DNA of 35,863 nt from Psittacicella melopsittaci (GTDB lineage Bacteria; Pseudomonadota; Gammaproteobacteria; Enterobacterales; Psittacicellaceae): the NCBI RefSeq assembly GCF_003585925.1, contig NZ_NRJH01000064.1:1-35863 (forward strand), given 5' to 3'. Positions 24,987 through 33,290 of the stretch are shown in pieces. Positions within the stretch are counted from its first letter, which is position 1; every line of letters begins with the position of its first letter. Under the pieces are notes generated by a model. The model was not told the origin of the DNA and made no database searches. It saw nothing but the letters and a program-made list of their open reading frames with translations. The translations under genes and the position numbers were made by a program.

Positions 24987-25018
24987 AAAAAAAATAGGAT
25001 CTCAACTTGGAGATCCTA
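24987..25018 (-). terminator. Terminator of the glycosyltransferase-sapF unit
   Basis: TAGGATCTC (24995-25003) and GAGATCCTA (25010-25018) form a 9-bp stem that overlaps the sapF stop. On the minus strand it is followed by eight U residues. Confidence 0.9.
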
Positions 25019-25816
25019 AAATTCTTTAAAAGAATAAAGCCAATCGGCAGACTTAAGTTGACGACCAAAATAGCTTTTAACTAAACGGTTAATAAACTCA
25101 TTGTGGCTATTGGTGAGAATATCGTAGGTAGTGCCTAGATCTTCGATCACCCCGTCTTGTAACACCATTACTCTATCACTCAAGTGTTTTATTATGCCTA
25201 GATCTGAGGTAATCAGAATAATAGTTTTGCCTCTTTCTTGTAAGCGTAAAAGAATATTAACTAAAACACCTTTAAAGGACAGATCACAAGTAGCAAAAAT
25301 ATCATCAACTATTACTATTTCAGGATCAAGAACTAGACTATGTGCAAGAGCCACTAGTGCTTGTTCTTGGTTATTGAGTCGAGCTAAGGGCTTATTGCAT
25401 AAATCTAGGGGAGCTTCAAGAAATCTTAACGTTTGGGAAATAATTCCTTGCTCTTCAATCCCTGCTAGTTGTAAAGGCAAACGTAAAAACTCATTTACAT
25501 CCAGAGGTAAACTAAAGCTCTCTACAATGTCTGTTTTAGCAATACGTATATGGTGGCGACGATATTTAACATCGCCGTAATATAATTCACGCTCAGCAAA
25601 AATAATTTCCCCAGCGTCAGGTTCTACTAGCCCTGAAAGCAACTTAGCTAGCGTAGATTTACCACAAGAGTTGTGCCCCGTAATGCCAAAAATTTCTCCC
25701 TGGTAAACTTTAAAGTCAACACTATCTACCACCAAGTGCTTTTTGCGAAACAGCTTGGAGTCAAAATAAGATTTAGATAGGTGTTTTACCGTAAGGATTA
25801 CTTCTGGTTTTTTCAT
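25016..25816 (-). CDS. sapF: SapF-like ABC transporter ATPase with eroded motifs
   Basis: SapF and SapD are the ATPases of the SapABCDF peptide importer linked to antimicrobial-peptide resistance. This 266-residue protein follows E. coli SapF along its length (SGLVEPDAGEIIF, RLQERGKTIILITSDLGIIKHLSDRVMVLQDGV, the late LVKSYFGRQL). Walker A is intact (GHNSCGKST, 47-55). Other motifs are degenerate: the Q-loop reads RIAKTD without Gln; the signature is LNNQE (147-151) instead of LSGGQ-like; Walker B has Asp172 in place of the catalytic Glu; and the switch His is Asp205 (TSDLG). It probably binds ATP but hydrolyses poorly. It starts inside the stop of the preceding glycosyltransferase gene (ATGA) and is not beside sapD. 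A non-Sap dipeptide-type ATPase is a less likely alternative. Confidence 0.75.
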   Translation of the reverse strand: MKKPEVILTVKHLSKSYFDSKLFRKKHLVVDSVDFKVYQGEIFGITGHNSCGKSTLAKLLSGLVEPDAGEIIFAERELYYGDVKYRRHHIRIAKTDIVESFSLPLDVNEFLRLPLQLAGIEEQGIISQTLRFLEAPLDLCNKPLARLNNQEQALVALAHSLVLDPEIVIVDDIFATCDLSFKGVLVNILLRLQERGKTIILITSDLGIIKHLSDRVMVLQDGVIEDLGTTYDILTNSHNEFINRLVKSYFGRQLKSADWLYSFKEF

Positions 25817-27153
25817 ACTTCAGAATTCGAAGAGGCTAAACGTAATTGAGCATAGAAGTCACGTAAAGCTTTAAATTCATGTGCCTTACGGAAGTTCATA
25901 TTATGACAACAACTTAAAATCACGTCTGGCGAAGTTAAAATATTACTTTGGGCAAGAGCTGGGTATTTAGCAAGCAGATCACGATAACCTTGCGAAGCTA
26001 AAAAGTCTTGATACACCATTCCTGCAGGTAAAGCTATGCAATTACCCGAGTGTACATGTTTTAGATATTTAAAGTGAATCGAATTTAAAAAGCCTGTGTA
26101 GTTAGCAGGAATTTCCCGCATAGTATGTAAAGCATATCTTTGCGCTTCACTTAGACTCGCGTACTTACCATGGTTGTTAACTCCTTCTTTAAAAGAGTTA
26201 CGCTTGTCTTTATGCATAAAGCGGTACTTGAAAAAGTTTCCTAGACCTTTTAGTGATTGCTTAAACGTAAACTTGTCTGTTTGCTGGTCTTCAAAGAAGT
26301 ATACTTCTTTAGCTTTGTCTTCTTCGATTACCATTCCTGTATGCAGGTATTTAGCTTTTACGAGAAAATTAGTTGATCTAATTTTAGTGCGTAAATAGTA
26401 TAAAGTGTCGGTTTCTGGCGCATAGTGCAAGTCTAATTTAACAAAGTAGTTTACTTTAATGTGATTTGACGGCACGGCAAGAATTTGCTCAAACTGCTCA
26501 CTTAATAAACTTGCATCATAAATTTGGTCTGCATCTGCTTTAAATACCCATGGATCGGTATCGCCATTTTTCTCGGCAAGAGATTTAAGTGCTTCAATAC
26601 CAAAATTAGTAAAAGTATCAAGATAGTTTTCGCGTTTGATTTTCTCTTGCTCTTGATAAATTGGGTGGTTTTCGTGATAAACCGGATGCGGATAAATTAC
26701 GAGGCTAAAGCCAGGATTTTGTTGCACAAACTCGGCTGCTACTTGTAAAGAACCGTCATCTTGTAAACCATCGGCAGTTGGATGGGTAATTAACACCCCT
26801 TTGGTTACCGCTGGTAATAGAGAGTTTAGACTTTGTTTAAGAGTAACTACTTCGTTACTAAAACGAATCAGAGCGTAAACTGCTTGTTGATCTAGCTCTT
26901 TACTAGTTACGGTTGCATCTAACCAAGAAACAAATTCATTGAGATCTGGATCTTGTTCATCAGCATAGATTTCTTGGCACTCTAAGTCTAAGCTAATTTC
27001 TGGACTAGAAAGTTCAGTAAGAATTGGGTTACCCTGAGCATCAAAATTATAAGTGAGGTAATCTTTATTAGCCGCTTCTAAGCGAATTGCTAACTCTTGG
27101 TCAATTTGTTCTTTTTCAACTTGGCAGTGCGTTAAAACTTCTTTTTCTGACAT
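25813..27153 (-). CDS. GT-A-like glycosyltransferase coupled to sapF
   Basis: This 446-residue protein looks like a family-2-like GT-A glycosyltransferase. The central part reads ALIRFSNEVVTLKQSLNSLLP (94-114), VTKGVLITHPTADG and SLQVAAEFVQQNPGFSLVIYP. The probable metal-binding DxD is Asp207-Ala208-Asp209 in WVFKADADQIYD (202-213). It loosely recalls the lipooligosaccharide N-acetylgalactosaminyltransferase-type enzymes of Haemophilus and Campylobacter; donor and acceptor are unknown. The N-terminal 90 residues are acidic and unassigned, and no membrane segment is seen. The gene has its own promoter, and its stop overlaps the sapF start by 4 bases. The start has no strong ribosome-binding site (AGAG about 10 bases upstream). 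Confidence 0.7.
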   Translation of the reverse strand: MSEKEVLTHCQVEKEQIDQELAIRLEAANKDYLTYNFDAQGNPILTELSSPEISLDLECQEIYADEQDPDLNEFVSWLDATVTSKELDQQAVYALIRFSNEVVTLKQSLNSLLPAVTKGVLITHPTADGLQDDGSLQVAAEFVQQNPGFSLVIYPHPVYHENHPIYQEQEKIKRENYLDTFTNFGIEALKSLAEKNGDTDPWVFKADADQIYDASLLSEQFEQILAVPSNHIKVNYFVKLDLHYAPETDTLYYLRTKIRSTNFLVKAKYLHTGMVIEEDKAKEVYFFEDQQTDKFTFKQSLKGLGNFFKYRFMHKDKRNSFKEGVNNHGKYASLSEAQRYALHTMREIPANYTGFLNSIHFKYLKHVHSGNCIALPAGMVYQDFLASQGYRDLLAKYPALAQSNILTSPDVILSCCHNMNFRKAHEFKALRDFYAQLRLASSNSEV

Positions 27154-27269
27154 AAAAAAATCTCTGGTTAACTAACTTAAAGTTAGAGGTTATCTTTTTT
27201 TACACTTTATCCCGTGTTGGTCAAAATAGGAAAGGGCAGAATCTCTCTGGCACAAAAAAATACTCTTAT

Positions 27270-27300
27270 ATTATAAAGGTTATATACCTGAAATTGTCAA
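27270..27300 (-). promoter_or_regulatory. Promoter of the glycosyltransferase-sapF unit
   Basis: On the minus strand a perfect TTGACA (27300-27295) is followed by a perfect TATAAT (27275-27270) with 19 bases between. An overlapping TTTATA gives the ideal 17. The leader to the ATG is about 110 bases. Confidence 0.65.
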
Positions 27301-27330
27301 AAAAAAGAAGCTTTTTTAGTTGCTTAGCAC

Positions 27331-27366
27331 AAAAATAAAGTCTTCCTTGCTCAAGCAAAGAAGACT
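27331..27366 (-). terminator. Terminator of the sapBCD unit
   Basis: AGTCTTCCTTGCT (27339-27351) and AGCAAAGAAGACT (27354-27366) pair with one mismatch. On the minus strand the stem is followed by TTATTTTT. It lies 9 bases after the sapD stop, separating sapD from the glycosyltransferase-sapF unit. Confidence 0.82.
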
Positions 27367-27374
27367 GAAAAAGT

Positions 27375-28478
27375 TTAATTATCCTGATCTATTTTTATCG
27401 CTATCTGCCGTTTGATTTGTTCTTTTTGTTCTTTAATGCGTTCGAGTTCTTCGCCTTCGAGATAATCTACAGGATAATGACAAGCAAACTCGCTAGTACC
27501 ACTGACGCGATCGCGCACTAAACTTGGCACTTGCATGCATTTTTTTTGAGCAAATTCACAACGTGGACCAAAACGACAACCTACTGGAACATTGGATAAT
27601 TCAGGCAGTTGCCCTGGAATAGCGTAAAGTTGCGTTTTATAAATCAGTTGATTGCTGGTAAAATCTGGCAAACTCTGTAAAAATAAACGCGTATATGGAT
27701 GATGGGCATAATCTAGCAGTTTTTGCGACCCTTCTTGTAGGTGAAAAAACCTTTCTACTACCTGCCCAAAGTAAAGAATATGTGCCGAGTGCACTAGATT
27801 TTTTACCGTTAAATAGTTGTTACTCAAATAAAGCACAGTTTTATTAAAGTTGGCATTAAGGCGCTTAAATAACGACTGTACCCTCTGGGTAGATATTGAG
27901 TTTAAGCCCGTAGTTGGCTCATCGGCAATTAAAAACAAAGGCTCGGTAACTATGGTCATGGCTATAGCCATTAAGTGTTGCTCGGTTTGGGAAAGGTCTT
28001 GATAATAGGCATTGAGAATCGGCTCGGGCTCTTTGATTCCCATCCGAGTAAACAGATCGATTATTTCCTTTATTTGCTGTTGCTTTTTACGCCAAATAAA
28101 GCCACGCCATTTTTTACAAGTTTCCATGCGGGCAAGCAGTTGGGGCAAAATCTTTTGCGAAGGATCAAGAACATTAATTGGATCTTGATCTATTACCCCA
28201 ACCCTGCCCGAAAGTAAACTGGTATTAATCGTGCAATTATCTTTGAGTAACTCTTGCCCATCAAAACGAAAGCTACTACAAGTAATTTGCCAATTTGGGC
28301 GTATATTGCCTCCTAGGATGCGAGCTATTACCGATTTTCCCGATCCGGTTTCACCAATTAAACCAACAAACTCTCCTGCTTGAATATTTATGGAAAAATT
28401 ATCAATTAAAGGAATAAGTATGCCCGTTTTTTGGTCTTTGATCTTGACGGTTAAATTGCTAATTTCGAGTAAAGCCAT
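27375..28478 (-). CDS. sapD: SapD, peptide ABC transporter ATPase
   Basis: The 367 residues match SapD: NLTVKIKDQ start, Walker A GETGSGKS (42-49), Q-loop Gln98 (IDQDP), LDPSQKILPQL, signature LSQTEQ (162-167), Walker B FLIADEPTTGL with Asp186 and Glu187. The C-terminal oligopeptide-type domain has PHHPYT-like HHPYTRLFLQSLPDF, LPVGCRFGPRCEFAQKKC and FACHYP with its cysteines. The switch-loop His appears replaced by Asn220 (YLSNNYL), and the signature is weaker than LSGGQ; E. coli SapD (LTEGE) is also atypical there. SapD binds ATP for peptide uptake and, in E. coli, supports Trk potassium uptake. It overlaps sapC by 20 bases. A Lys/Glu-rich tail ends the protein. Confidence 0.88.
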   Translation of the reverse strand: MALLEISNLTVKIKDQKTGILIPLIDNFSINIQAGEFVGLIGETGSGKSVIARILGGNIRPNWQITCSSFRFDGQELLKDNCTINTSLLSGRVGVIDQDPINVLDPSQKILPQLLARMETCKKWRGFIWRKKQQQIKEIIDLFTRMGIKEPEPILNAYYQDLSQTEQHLMAIAMTIVTEPLFLIADEPTTGLNSISTQRVQSLFKRLNANFNKTVLYLSNNYLTVKNLVHSAHILYFGQVVERFFHLQEGSQKLLDYAHHPYTRLFLQSLPDFTSNQLIYKTQLYAIPGQLPELSNVPVGCRFGPRCEFAQKKCMQVPSLVRDRVSGTSEFACHYPVDYLEGEELERIKEQKEQIKRQIAIKIDQDN

Positions 28479-29412
28479 ACCTATTACTTGCTCCCTGACG
28501 AGCTAATTCAATGCGAGACCTTACCAGATCTTCGACTACCCCAAAGATCACAAAACTGGCATAAAGCACTAGCGATACCAAGCCTGTGAGAATAATTAAG
28601 GCATAAGGGGTTAAATCCTGGTGTTTCCAAGCTTGGAACATAACATTACCCCAATAAACTGAAGTAGGACTTACGCCCAGTTGTAAAACACCAATTAAAA
28701 TTAGCTCAGTAACAATTAAAATTAAAATGCGGCGTAAGAGGCGAGAAATTTTGCCAATTAGCGTCGGTAATAAAACTAAACGTAACACTTGCCCAAAGCT
28801 TGCTCCGTCTAAAAGCAAGTACTTCACCATATTTGAGTCCATTACCCGCACTACGTCTCGATAGACGCCATAAAAAGCGTAAATTACTATATGTAAAAAT
28901 ACTGCCAAGGCGGCGATAAAAAGCGTAGGTCCAAATAAAGCACTTAGCACAAAGTAGTAAAACAAACTCACAAATACGGTTAAAGGAGCAGTTAAACTAC
29001 GAATTAAAAAGTCTTTATTGAGGTAAAAACCTAAAACTAAGGCTAGAGGCACTATCAGAACGCCCACAATCAAGAGCATAACTATGGCAACTAAATAGTT
29101 TTTATGGATGCCGAGTAAAAAAACATCAAGCAGATCACGACCATAGATATCGGTACCCAGAATATGATTATAGGACTCAAAAGGAGCGACAATTTTTTCT
29201 GGAGCTATAGTAGTTGCATCAGGAGCAAAACTAATTAAAAACTCCCCAAAAAAAGAATAAAACAAGGCGATAAAAACTATAATAAAGCATAGCATTTCAT
29301 GAAAGGTTAAAACCTTGCTCCCTTGTCCATGTCGATTCCAAAAGCGACGCAAATGGTAAACGGGGTTGAGATTATTTATTAATGAGTCCCACACTTGACT
29401 AATCGGCTTCAT
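28459..29412 (-). CDS. sapC: SapC, peptide ABC transporter permease
   Basis: From the chosen start 317 residues (E. coli SapC has 296). It is an OppC/DppC/SapC-type permease with about six membrane segments. The N-terminal cytoplasmic part is RRFWNRHGQGSKVLTFHEM, then a first membrane helix. LGTDIYGRDLLDVFLLGIH is the family's conserved periplasmic-to-cytoplasmic region. The EAA-like loop to the ATPases is near YLLLDGASFGQVLRLVLLPTL. The late LQLGVSPTSVYWGNVMFQA is also typical. The ATG at 29412 has GGAG upstream and overlaps sapB by 14 bases. The frame extends 19 codons further, within sapB, with no supporting site. It overlaps sapD by 20 bases. Confidence 0.87.
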   Translation of the reverse strand: MKPISQVWDSLINNLNPVYHLRRFWNRHGQGSKVLTFHEMLCFIIVFIALFYSFFGEFLISFAPDATTIAPEKIVAPFESYNHILGTDIYGRDLLDVFLLGIHKNYLVAIVMLLIVGVLIVPLALVLGFYLNKDFLIRSLTAPLTVFVSLFYYFVLSALFGPTLFIAALAVFLHIVIYAFYGVYRDVVRVMDSNMVKYLLLDGASFGQVLRLVLLPTLIGKISRLLRRILILIVTELILIGVLQLGVSPTSVYWGNVMFQAWKHQDLTPYALIILTGLVSLVLYASFVIFGVVEDLVRSRIELARQGASNRYGFTRN

Positions 29413-30334
29413 ATGGTAACTCCTTACGTTGATTGAGATCGTAAATATTACTAAAGGCAGTAAAAGCAAACTGCATTAACACTAACCCACTGCCAAGGAG
29501 AAAAATAATTACCCCAATTTCTATGGCAAACTTATCGCGGTTTTGCATAAGAGCGAGCAGTAAACTGCCTATGCCTCGCCAGTTAAAAATGTACTCTAAA
29601 CTACAAACAAAGAAAAAGAATGTAGAGAGCACCAGAGGGAAATCATTACAAATGGTTGGTACCAGACGATGAATAACGATTTTACGCATTATCCGTCCTG
29701 AAGACCATTGACTAGCTACAGTTTTTACATAACTATAGTTAGTTATTTGGTTGGTTGCCCGTGCCACCATAATGTAAGTTTGAGGCAAAATATAGTAAGA
29801 AGCAGTAAGAGCAATTAAGAAAAAGTTAATTGCCAAACTCAGACGCGAACCCACAAAACCTTCGCCCGTGAGAATTAACCACAGACGCGAACTAGAAAAA
29901 TAACCATAGTTCACATCATCGAGCGTTTGTAAAGTACTTCCTGTATTATCGGTAAAAGCTTGATTGAATAGTAAAGGTAGGGCAATAAAAGGGATTACCC
30001 TAACTACGGTAAAAAACTGAAAAATAAACTTCCCTAATCTCTGACGCTTAATGGTCAAGGTTACTAAAATTAGCGAGAGAAAGAGATTTATAATTGTTGA
30101 GGTTAAAACCAGTTCTAGAGTGGTGATAATCAGTTTTACAATTGAAACTGTATACATAGGGTGATAATAAAAATAACTCCCACTCAAAGTACTGCCAATG
30201 AACCGCCACCAACTTTCAAAACTAAGCGGAATATATTGGTTATGCCATACTGCCACCAAAAACCCTAAGCAGCTCATTAAAATAAGCCAGACTAATAAAG
30301 AGAATACCCGCCCTAATATTCTGGTCAATAACAT
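29399..30334 (-). CDS. sapB: SapB, peptide ABC transporter permease
   Basis: From the chosen start 311 residues (E. coli SapB has 321), an OppB/DppB/SapB-type permease. It begins LLTRILGRVFSLLVWLILM, like the family's first helix, and has about six membrane segments. YSYVKTVASQWSSGRIMRKIVIHRLVP is the ATPase-contact loop, and LEYIFNWRGIGSLLLALMQNRD matches the conserved end of family permeases. Sequence similarity is lower than for sapC or sapD. An upstream ATG at 30403 lies inside a terminator stem and upstream of the -10 box, so I reject it. No good ribosome-binding site precedes 30334. No periplasmic binding protein gene (sapA) is found upstream or elsewhere in the window. Confidence 0.8.
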   Translation of the reverse strand: MLLTRILGRVFSLLVWLILMSCLGFLVAVWHNQYIPLSFESWWRFIGSTLSGSYFYYHPMYTVSIVKLIITTLELVLTSTIINLFLSLILVTLTIKRQRLGKFIFQFFTVVRVIPFIALPLLFNQAFTDNTGSTLQTLDDVNYGYFSSSRLWLILTGEGFVGSRLSLAINFFLIALTASYYILPQTYIMVARATNQITNYSYVKTVASQWSSGRIMRKIVIHRLVPTICNDFPLVLSTFFFFVCSLEYIFNWRGIGSLLLALMQNRDKFAIEIGVIIFLLGSGLVLMQFAFTAFSNIYDLNQRKELPYEAD

Positions 30335-30370
30335 AAATAAATTCGATTTAAAAAGCGTTAATCTCTTATT

Positions 30371-30376
30371 ATTATA
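30371..30376 (-). promoter_or_regulatory. -10 box of sapBCD
   Basis: A perfect TATAAT is read on the minus strand, 37 bp upstream of the sapB ATG, just after the tpiA terminator hairpin. No good -35 box. Confidence 0.5.
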
Positions 30377-30386
30377 CAACAAATTA

Positions 30387-30419
30387 TTAAAGCCTAAGCT
30401 CATCGAGCTTAGGCTTTAA
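30387..30419 (-). terminator. Long hairpin between tpiA and sapB (tpiA terminator)
   Basis: TTAAAGCCTAAGCTC (30387-30401) and GAGCTTAGGCTTTAA (30405-30419) pair perfectly over 15 bp with loop ATC. It lies about 105 bp after the tpiA stop. The T-run is weak, so termination may be partial. Confidence 0.7.
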
Positions 30420-30523
30420 TAAGGTTACATCTTCATCCTAACCCTGGTTGGGTTTGGTTTGAATATATATTAGATAATTACTTAATGTAAAAAGGTTAGG
30501 GATAAAGTTGTTGCCCAAAAAAA

Positions 30524-31297
30524 TTAAGCTTTAACTTTAGCTGCTGCTTTAATAATCGCTGCAAATGCACCCGCTTTAAGGCTAGCACCACCTACTAAAG
30601 CACCGTCAATATCTGGTTGACCAAATAATGCTTCGGCATTTGCATCATTTACTGAACCACCGTATTGCAGAATAGTTTGTTCTGCAACTGCTGCATCAAA
30701 TTTAGCTAAGTGGTTACGAATAAATTGGTGAACGTTTTGAGCTTGTTCTGGAGTAGCAGTTTTACCTGTACCAATTGCCCAAACTGGTTCATAAGCAATT
30801 ACTGCACCATTGAAAGCAGCGATACCGTGTGCGTTAATTACCGCATCGATTTGACGTGAAACTACATCAAATGTTTGACCATTTGCATTTTCTTCTTCAG
30901 TTTCACCAATACATAATACAGGTACTAAACCAGCATTTTTAATTACCGCAAATTTTTCCGCAATGTATGCATCACTTTCGTGGTGGTATTGACGACGCTC
31001 TGAGTGACCGATAATCACATAAGTAGCACCACAATCTTTTAATTGTTCGATTGAAGTTTCACCTGTGTATGCACCAGAAACATGCACGTCAACGTTTTGG
31101 GCACCAGTTTTGATTTGTGAACCAGCTACTAAGTCGGTAGCTTGTGCTAGGTATAACGCTGGAGTTGCAACTGCTACATCACAAGCTGGGTTGTCAGCTA
31201 GTTCTGCTTTTAATGCAGTTAATAATTCAGTTGTAAATGCTTTAGAACCGTTTAATTTCCAGTTACCCATTACAAGTGGACGACGTTTTGTTGACAT
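30524..31297 (-). CDS. tpiA: Triose-phosphate isomerase
   Basis: TpiA interconverts dihydroxyacetone phosphate and glyceraldehyde-3-phosphate in glycolysis. Catalytic residues are Lys14 (GNWKLNGS), His98 (IIGHSERR) and Glu170 ([15 protein letters not shown]). The phosphate-gripping loop 6 is the WAIGTGK segment. QYGGSVND and LVGGASL complete the phosphate site. The length is 257 (E. coli 255). The ATG follows AGGAG. A good promoter lies upstream on the minus strand. Strong codon bias fits a highly expressed glycolytic gene. Confidence 0.98.
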   Translation of the reverse strand: MSTKRRPLVMGNWKLNGSKAFTTELLTALKAELADNPACDVAVATPALYLAQATDLVAGSQIKTGAQNVDVHVSGAYTGETSIEQLKDCGATYVIIGHSERRQYHHESDAYIAEKFAVIKNAGLVPVLCIGETEEENANGQTFDVVSRQIDAVINAHGIAAFNGAVIAYEPVWAIGTGKTATPEQAQNVHQFIRNHLAKFDAAVAEQTILQYGGSVNDANAEALFGQPDIDGALVGGASLKAGAFAAIIKAAAKVKA

Positions 31298-31333
31298 TAG
31301 TCTTACTCCTAAATTTTAAAAAACTTTGGCTTA

Positions 31334-31361
31334 ATTATAACATCTAAAACGCATTTTGTAA
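31334..31361 (-). promoter_or_regulatory. Promoter of tpiA
   Basis: On the minus strand TTACAA (31361-31356), 16 bases, then TATAAT (31339-31334). A TGT before the -10 box makes it an extended -10 promoter. The leader is about 30 bases. Confidence 0.65.
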
Positions 31362-31781
31362 GCTTAGTTTTTCCCCTAAAGAGGACAAAGAAGAAAATAC
31401 TTGTGAAATGACTTTAACTTTTTGTGAAAATGTTTGCAATTCTTGGCTAAGATCCGAGCAAATAAGGCAAAAGAAGCCAACACTTTTTCACAAATGAAAA
31501 AATTTAGATTTTACTTTCTTGGCTCGCGGGCTTATTTGTTGAGTCTTTTGCATGGTCTTTTAGACAAAGATGCTCTTAGCTCTAATTTTGCTTTTTAGCA
31601 AAAGTTAGGTTAGCGAGAAAAAGTAAAAAACTTTGCCTTGCTCGAGCAGAGAAAAACTTTATTCTTCTCTTTGTAGCAAAGGAAAACCTAGTTCTGACCT
31701 CTGTGCTAGTTTAGCAAAGTAAGACCTTGCTAGCCTCACCCAATTAACACAATTAAGATTATGCAAAAGTATAAAACAGGG
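31362..31781. other. Gene-free region between tpiA and the YjiH-like gene
   Basis: About 420 bp between divergent genes hold no supported gene. Visible elements are a hairpin TTTTGCT-TTTT-AGCAAAA (31586-31603), a TGCTCGAGCA palindrome near 31639-31648, and related inverted TTTGTGAAAA / TTTTCACAAA motifs near 31420 and 31487. Large regulatory sequences or a small RNA are possible but unproven. Confidence 0.5.
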
Positions 31782-31787
31782 TATAAT
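31782..31787 (+). promoter_or_regulatory. -10 box of the YjiH-like gene
   Basis: A perfect TATAAT lies 37 bp upstream of the ATG at 31824. No consensus -35 box is seen. Confidence 0.5.
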
Positions 31788-31823
31788 ACAGAGTCTTGTT
31801 AACTTTTTTCAGTTTTTTGGCTT

Positions 31824-33257
31824 ATGCATATTCAAAAAAACTATCTTACTCCTTGGCGTCTGCTGAGTTTTATTCTCGGCACAGCCTTTGGCTTAGTAGT
31901 CATGGTTGTTCCTTTTCATTTGCCTCTGGCAGACCAAGGCTCAACCATAGATACTTTAACCTTTTACTATCTCAAGCAATTTATTAACTGGTTAGGCTTG
32001 CCGTTTTTTATTTGTTTAATTACAGGCGTTTGTGTTCTTTCGAGCTTCCTTTCTTTAATCCAGTACTTTTTTGCTCCAGCTCTTTTTGCCAAGAATGCAA
32101 CTTTTTTACGTCTAGTGCAAGTAAGTGGCTTGGATGTATTCTTCCGTACGCTAGGAGCGGTTATTGCTGTTCTTGTTCTTAGCCAAACTGGACCTCAGTT
32201 TTTAATTTCCGAGCACACTGGACAAAGTATGCTCGAGCAGGCTACGCAACTAGCAATTCTTGTAGCGCCAATTCTCTTTTTCCAAACTTTTATTCTTGAG
32301 TTTGGTTTTATGGAGTTTTTAGGAACCTTAATCGGCTTTGCTTTACGTCCTTTATTTAAGCTCTCGCCTCTGGCTTCGGTTAGTATGCTTTCGGCTTGGT
32401 TAATTCCAGGTAATGCTGCCGTAATCTCAAGTAAACAACTTTATGATCAAGGGTATTTCACCCACAAAGAGGCAGTAATTATTTCCACTACTTTTGCTAT
32501 TTCTTCAATCGGGTGGATAGTAGTAGTTTGTACTTACCTTGGCTTTATGGATTACTTCTGGACTTTCTTTGCCACTATTACAGGTGTGGGCATGCTCATA
32601 GCCGTAATTAGCGTACGCATCTATCCGCTTAATCGCTATAAAGATCTCTATGTAAATGGTACAAATCATTCTCAGCCTGCTCAAGAGTTCTATGCTGGAC
32701 AAAAGGCTGCGGTACCTAGTAAAACAAATCCAGAAAAACTCTATCACTCTACTTGGATAAAAGCTTTTAACCTTGCTTGTGAGCGTAATAGTAAACTGAG
32801 TAAAGAAAACTTTCTCAATAAGTTTCCTAGTATAATCGGCTATGTTTTTAATTTAACTCCGGTAATTATTTGTTGGGGTACTATAGCTTTATGTTTAGTT
32901 ACTTATTTTCCATTGTTCTTTAAGTATGTTTCTTTACCTATAGCTTGGATCTTTGAGGTATTTGGTTATAGTGCAACAACTGCCGAGCAAACGGCACCAG
33001 TTATTTTTTCGAGCCTTGCTGATAACTACTTACCTATAGCTTTATTACCAACCATAGATAATCCTACTCCCGCTTTAAAATTTGTTATTGGGGTATTAAG
33101 TATTATCCAGCTTATCTATTTATCAGAAATTGGCTTGCTCCTGTTACAATTTAAGCTTATACGTAATTTTGCTGATCTAGTAGTTATCTTCTTAATTCGT
33201 ACTTTTATAGCTTTAGTTGTAACTATTCCTTTAGCCTTATTGATTTTTCCATCATAA
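31824..33257 (+). CDS. YjiH-family inner-membrane protein (nucleoside-recognition GATE domain)
   Basis: The 477 residues are strongly hydrophobic with about 10-11 membrane segments, starting at LLSFILGTAFGLVVMVVPF (13-31). The pattern LSPLASVSMLSAWLIPGNAAVISSKQLYDQGYFTHKEAVIISTTFAISSIGW is typical of YjiH/GATE-domain proteins. A hydrophilic loop (about 275-330) separates two membrane halves. The second half has TPVIICWGTIALCLVTYFPL and LLQFKLIRNFADLVVIFLIRTFIAL. The family (E. coli YjiH with YjiG) is thought to move small molecules, but substrates are not established. The ATG at 31824 follows a poor ribosome-binding site (GG). Its own promoter and terminator make it a single-gene unit. Confidence 0.83.
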   Translation: MHIQKNYLTPWRLLSFILGTAFGLVVMVVPFHLPLADQGSTIDTLTFYYLKQFINWLGLPFFICLITGVCVLSSFLSLIQYFFAPALFAKNATFLRLVQVSGLDVFFRTLGAVIAVLVLSQTGPQFLISEHTGQSMLEQATQLAILVAPILFFQTFILEFGFMEFLGTLIGFALRPLFKLSPLASVSMLSAWLIPGNAAVISSKQLYDQGYFTHKEAVIISTTFAISSIGWIVVVCTYLGFMDYFWTFFATITGVGMLIAVISVRIYPLNRYKDLYVNGTNHSQPAQEFYAGQKAAVPSKTNPEKLYHSTWIKAFNLACERNSKLSKENFLNKFPSIIGYVFNLTPVIICWGTIALCLVTYFPLFFKYVSLPIAWIFEVFGYSATTAEQTAPVIFSSLADNYLPIALLPTIDNPTPALKFVIGVLSIIQLIYLSEIGLLLLQFKLIRNFADLVVIFLIRTFIALVVTIPLALLIFPS

Positions 33258-33260
33258 AAA

Positions 33261-33286
33261 AAGACTCCCGCGGGAGCCTTTTTTTT
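33261..33286. terminator. Terminator between the YjiH-like gene and yqhD
   Basis: CTCCCGCGGGAG (33265-33276) is self-complementary and sits between an A-run and an eight-T run, serving the convergent genes on both sides. Confidence 0.85.
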
Positions 33287-33290
33287 GTCT

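Noticed and set aside
30335..30403. Upstream start of sapB at 30403
   Set aside because: This ATG lies within the loop and stem of the tpiA hairpin and upstream of the likely -10 box, without a ribosome-binding site.
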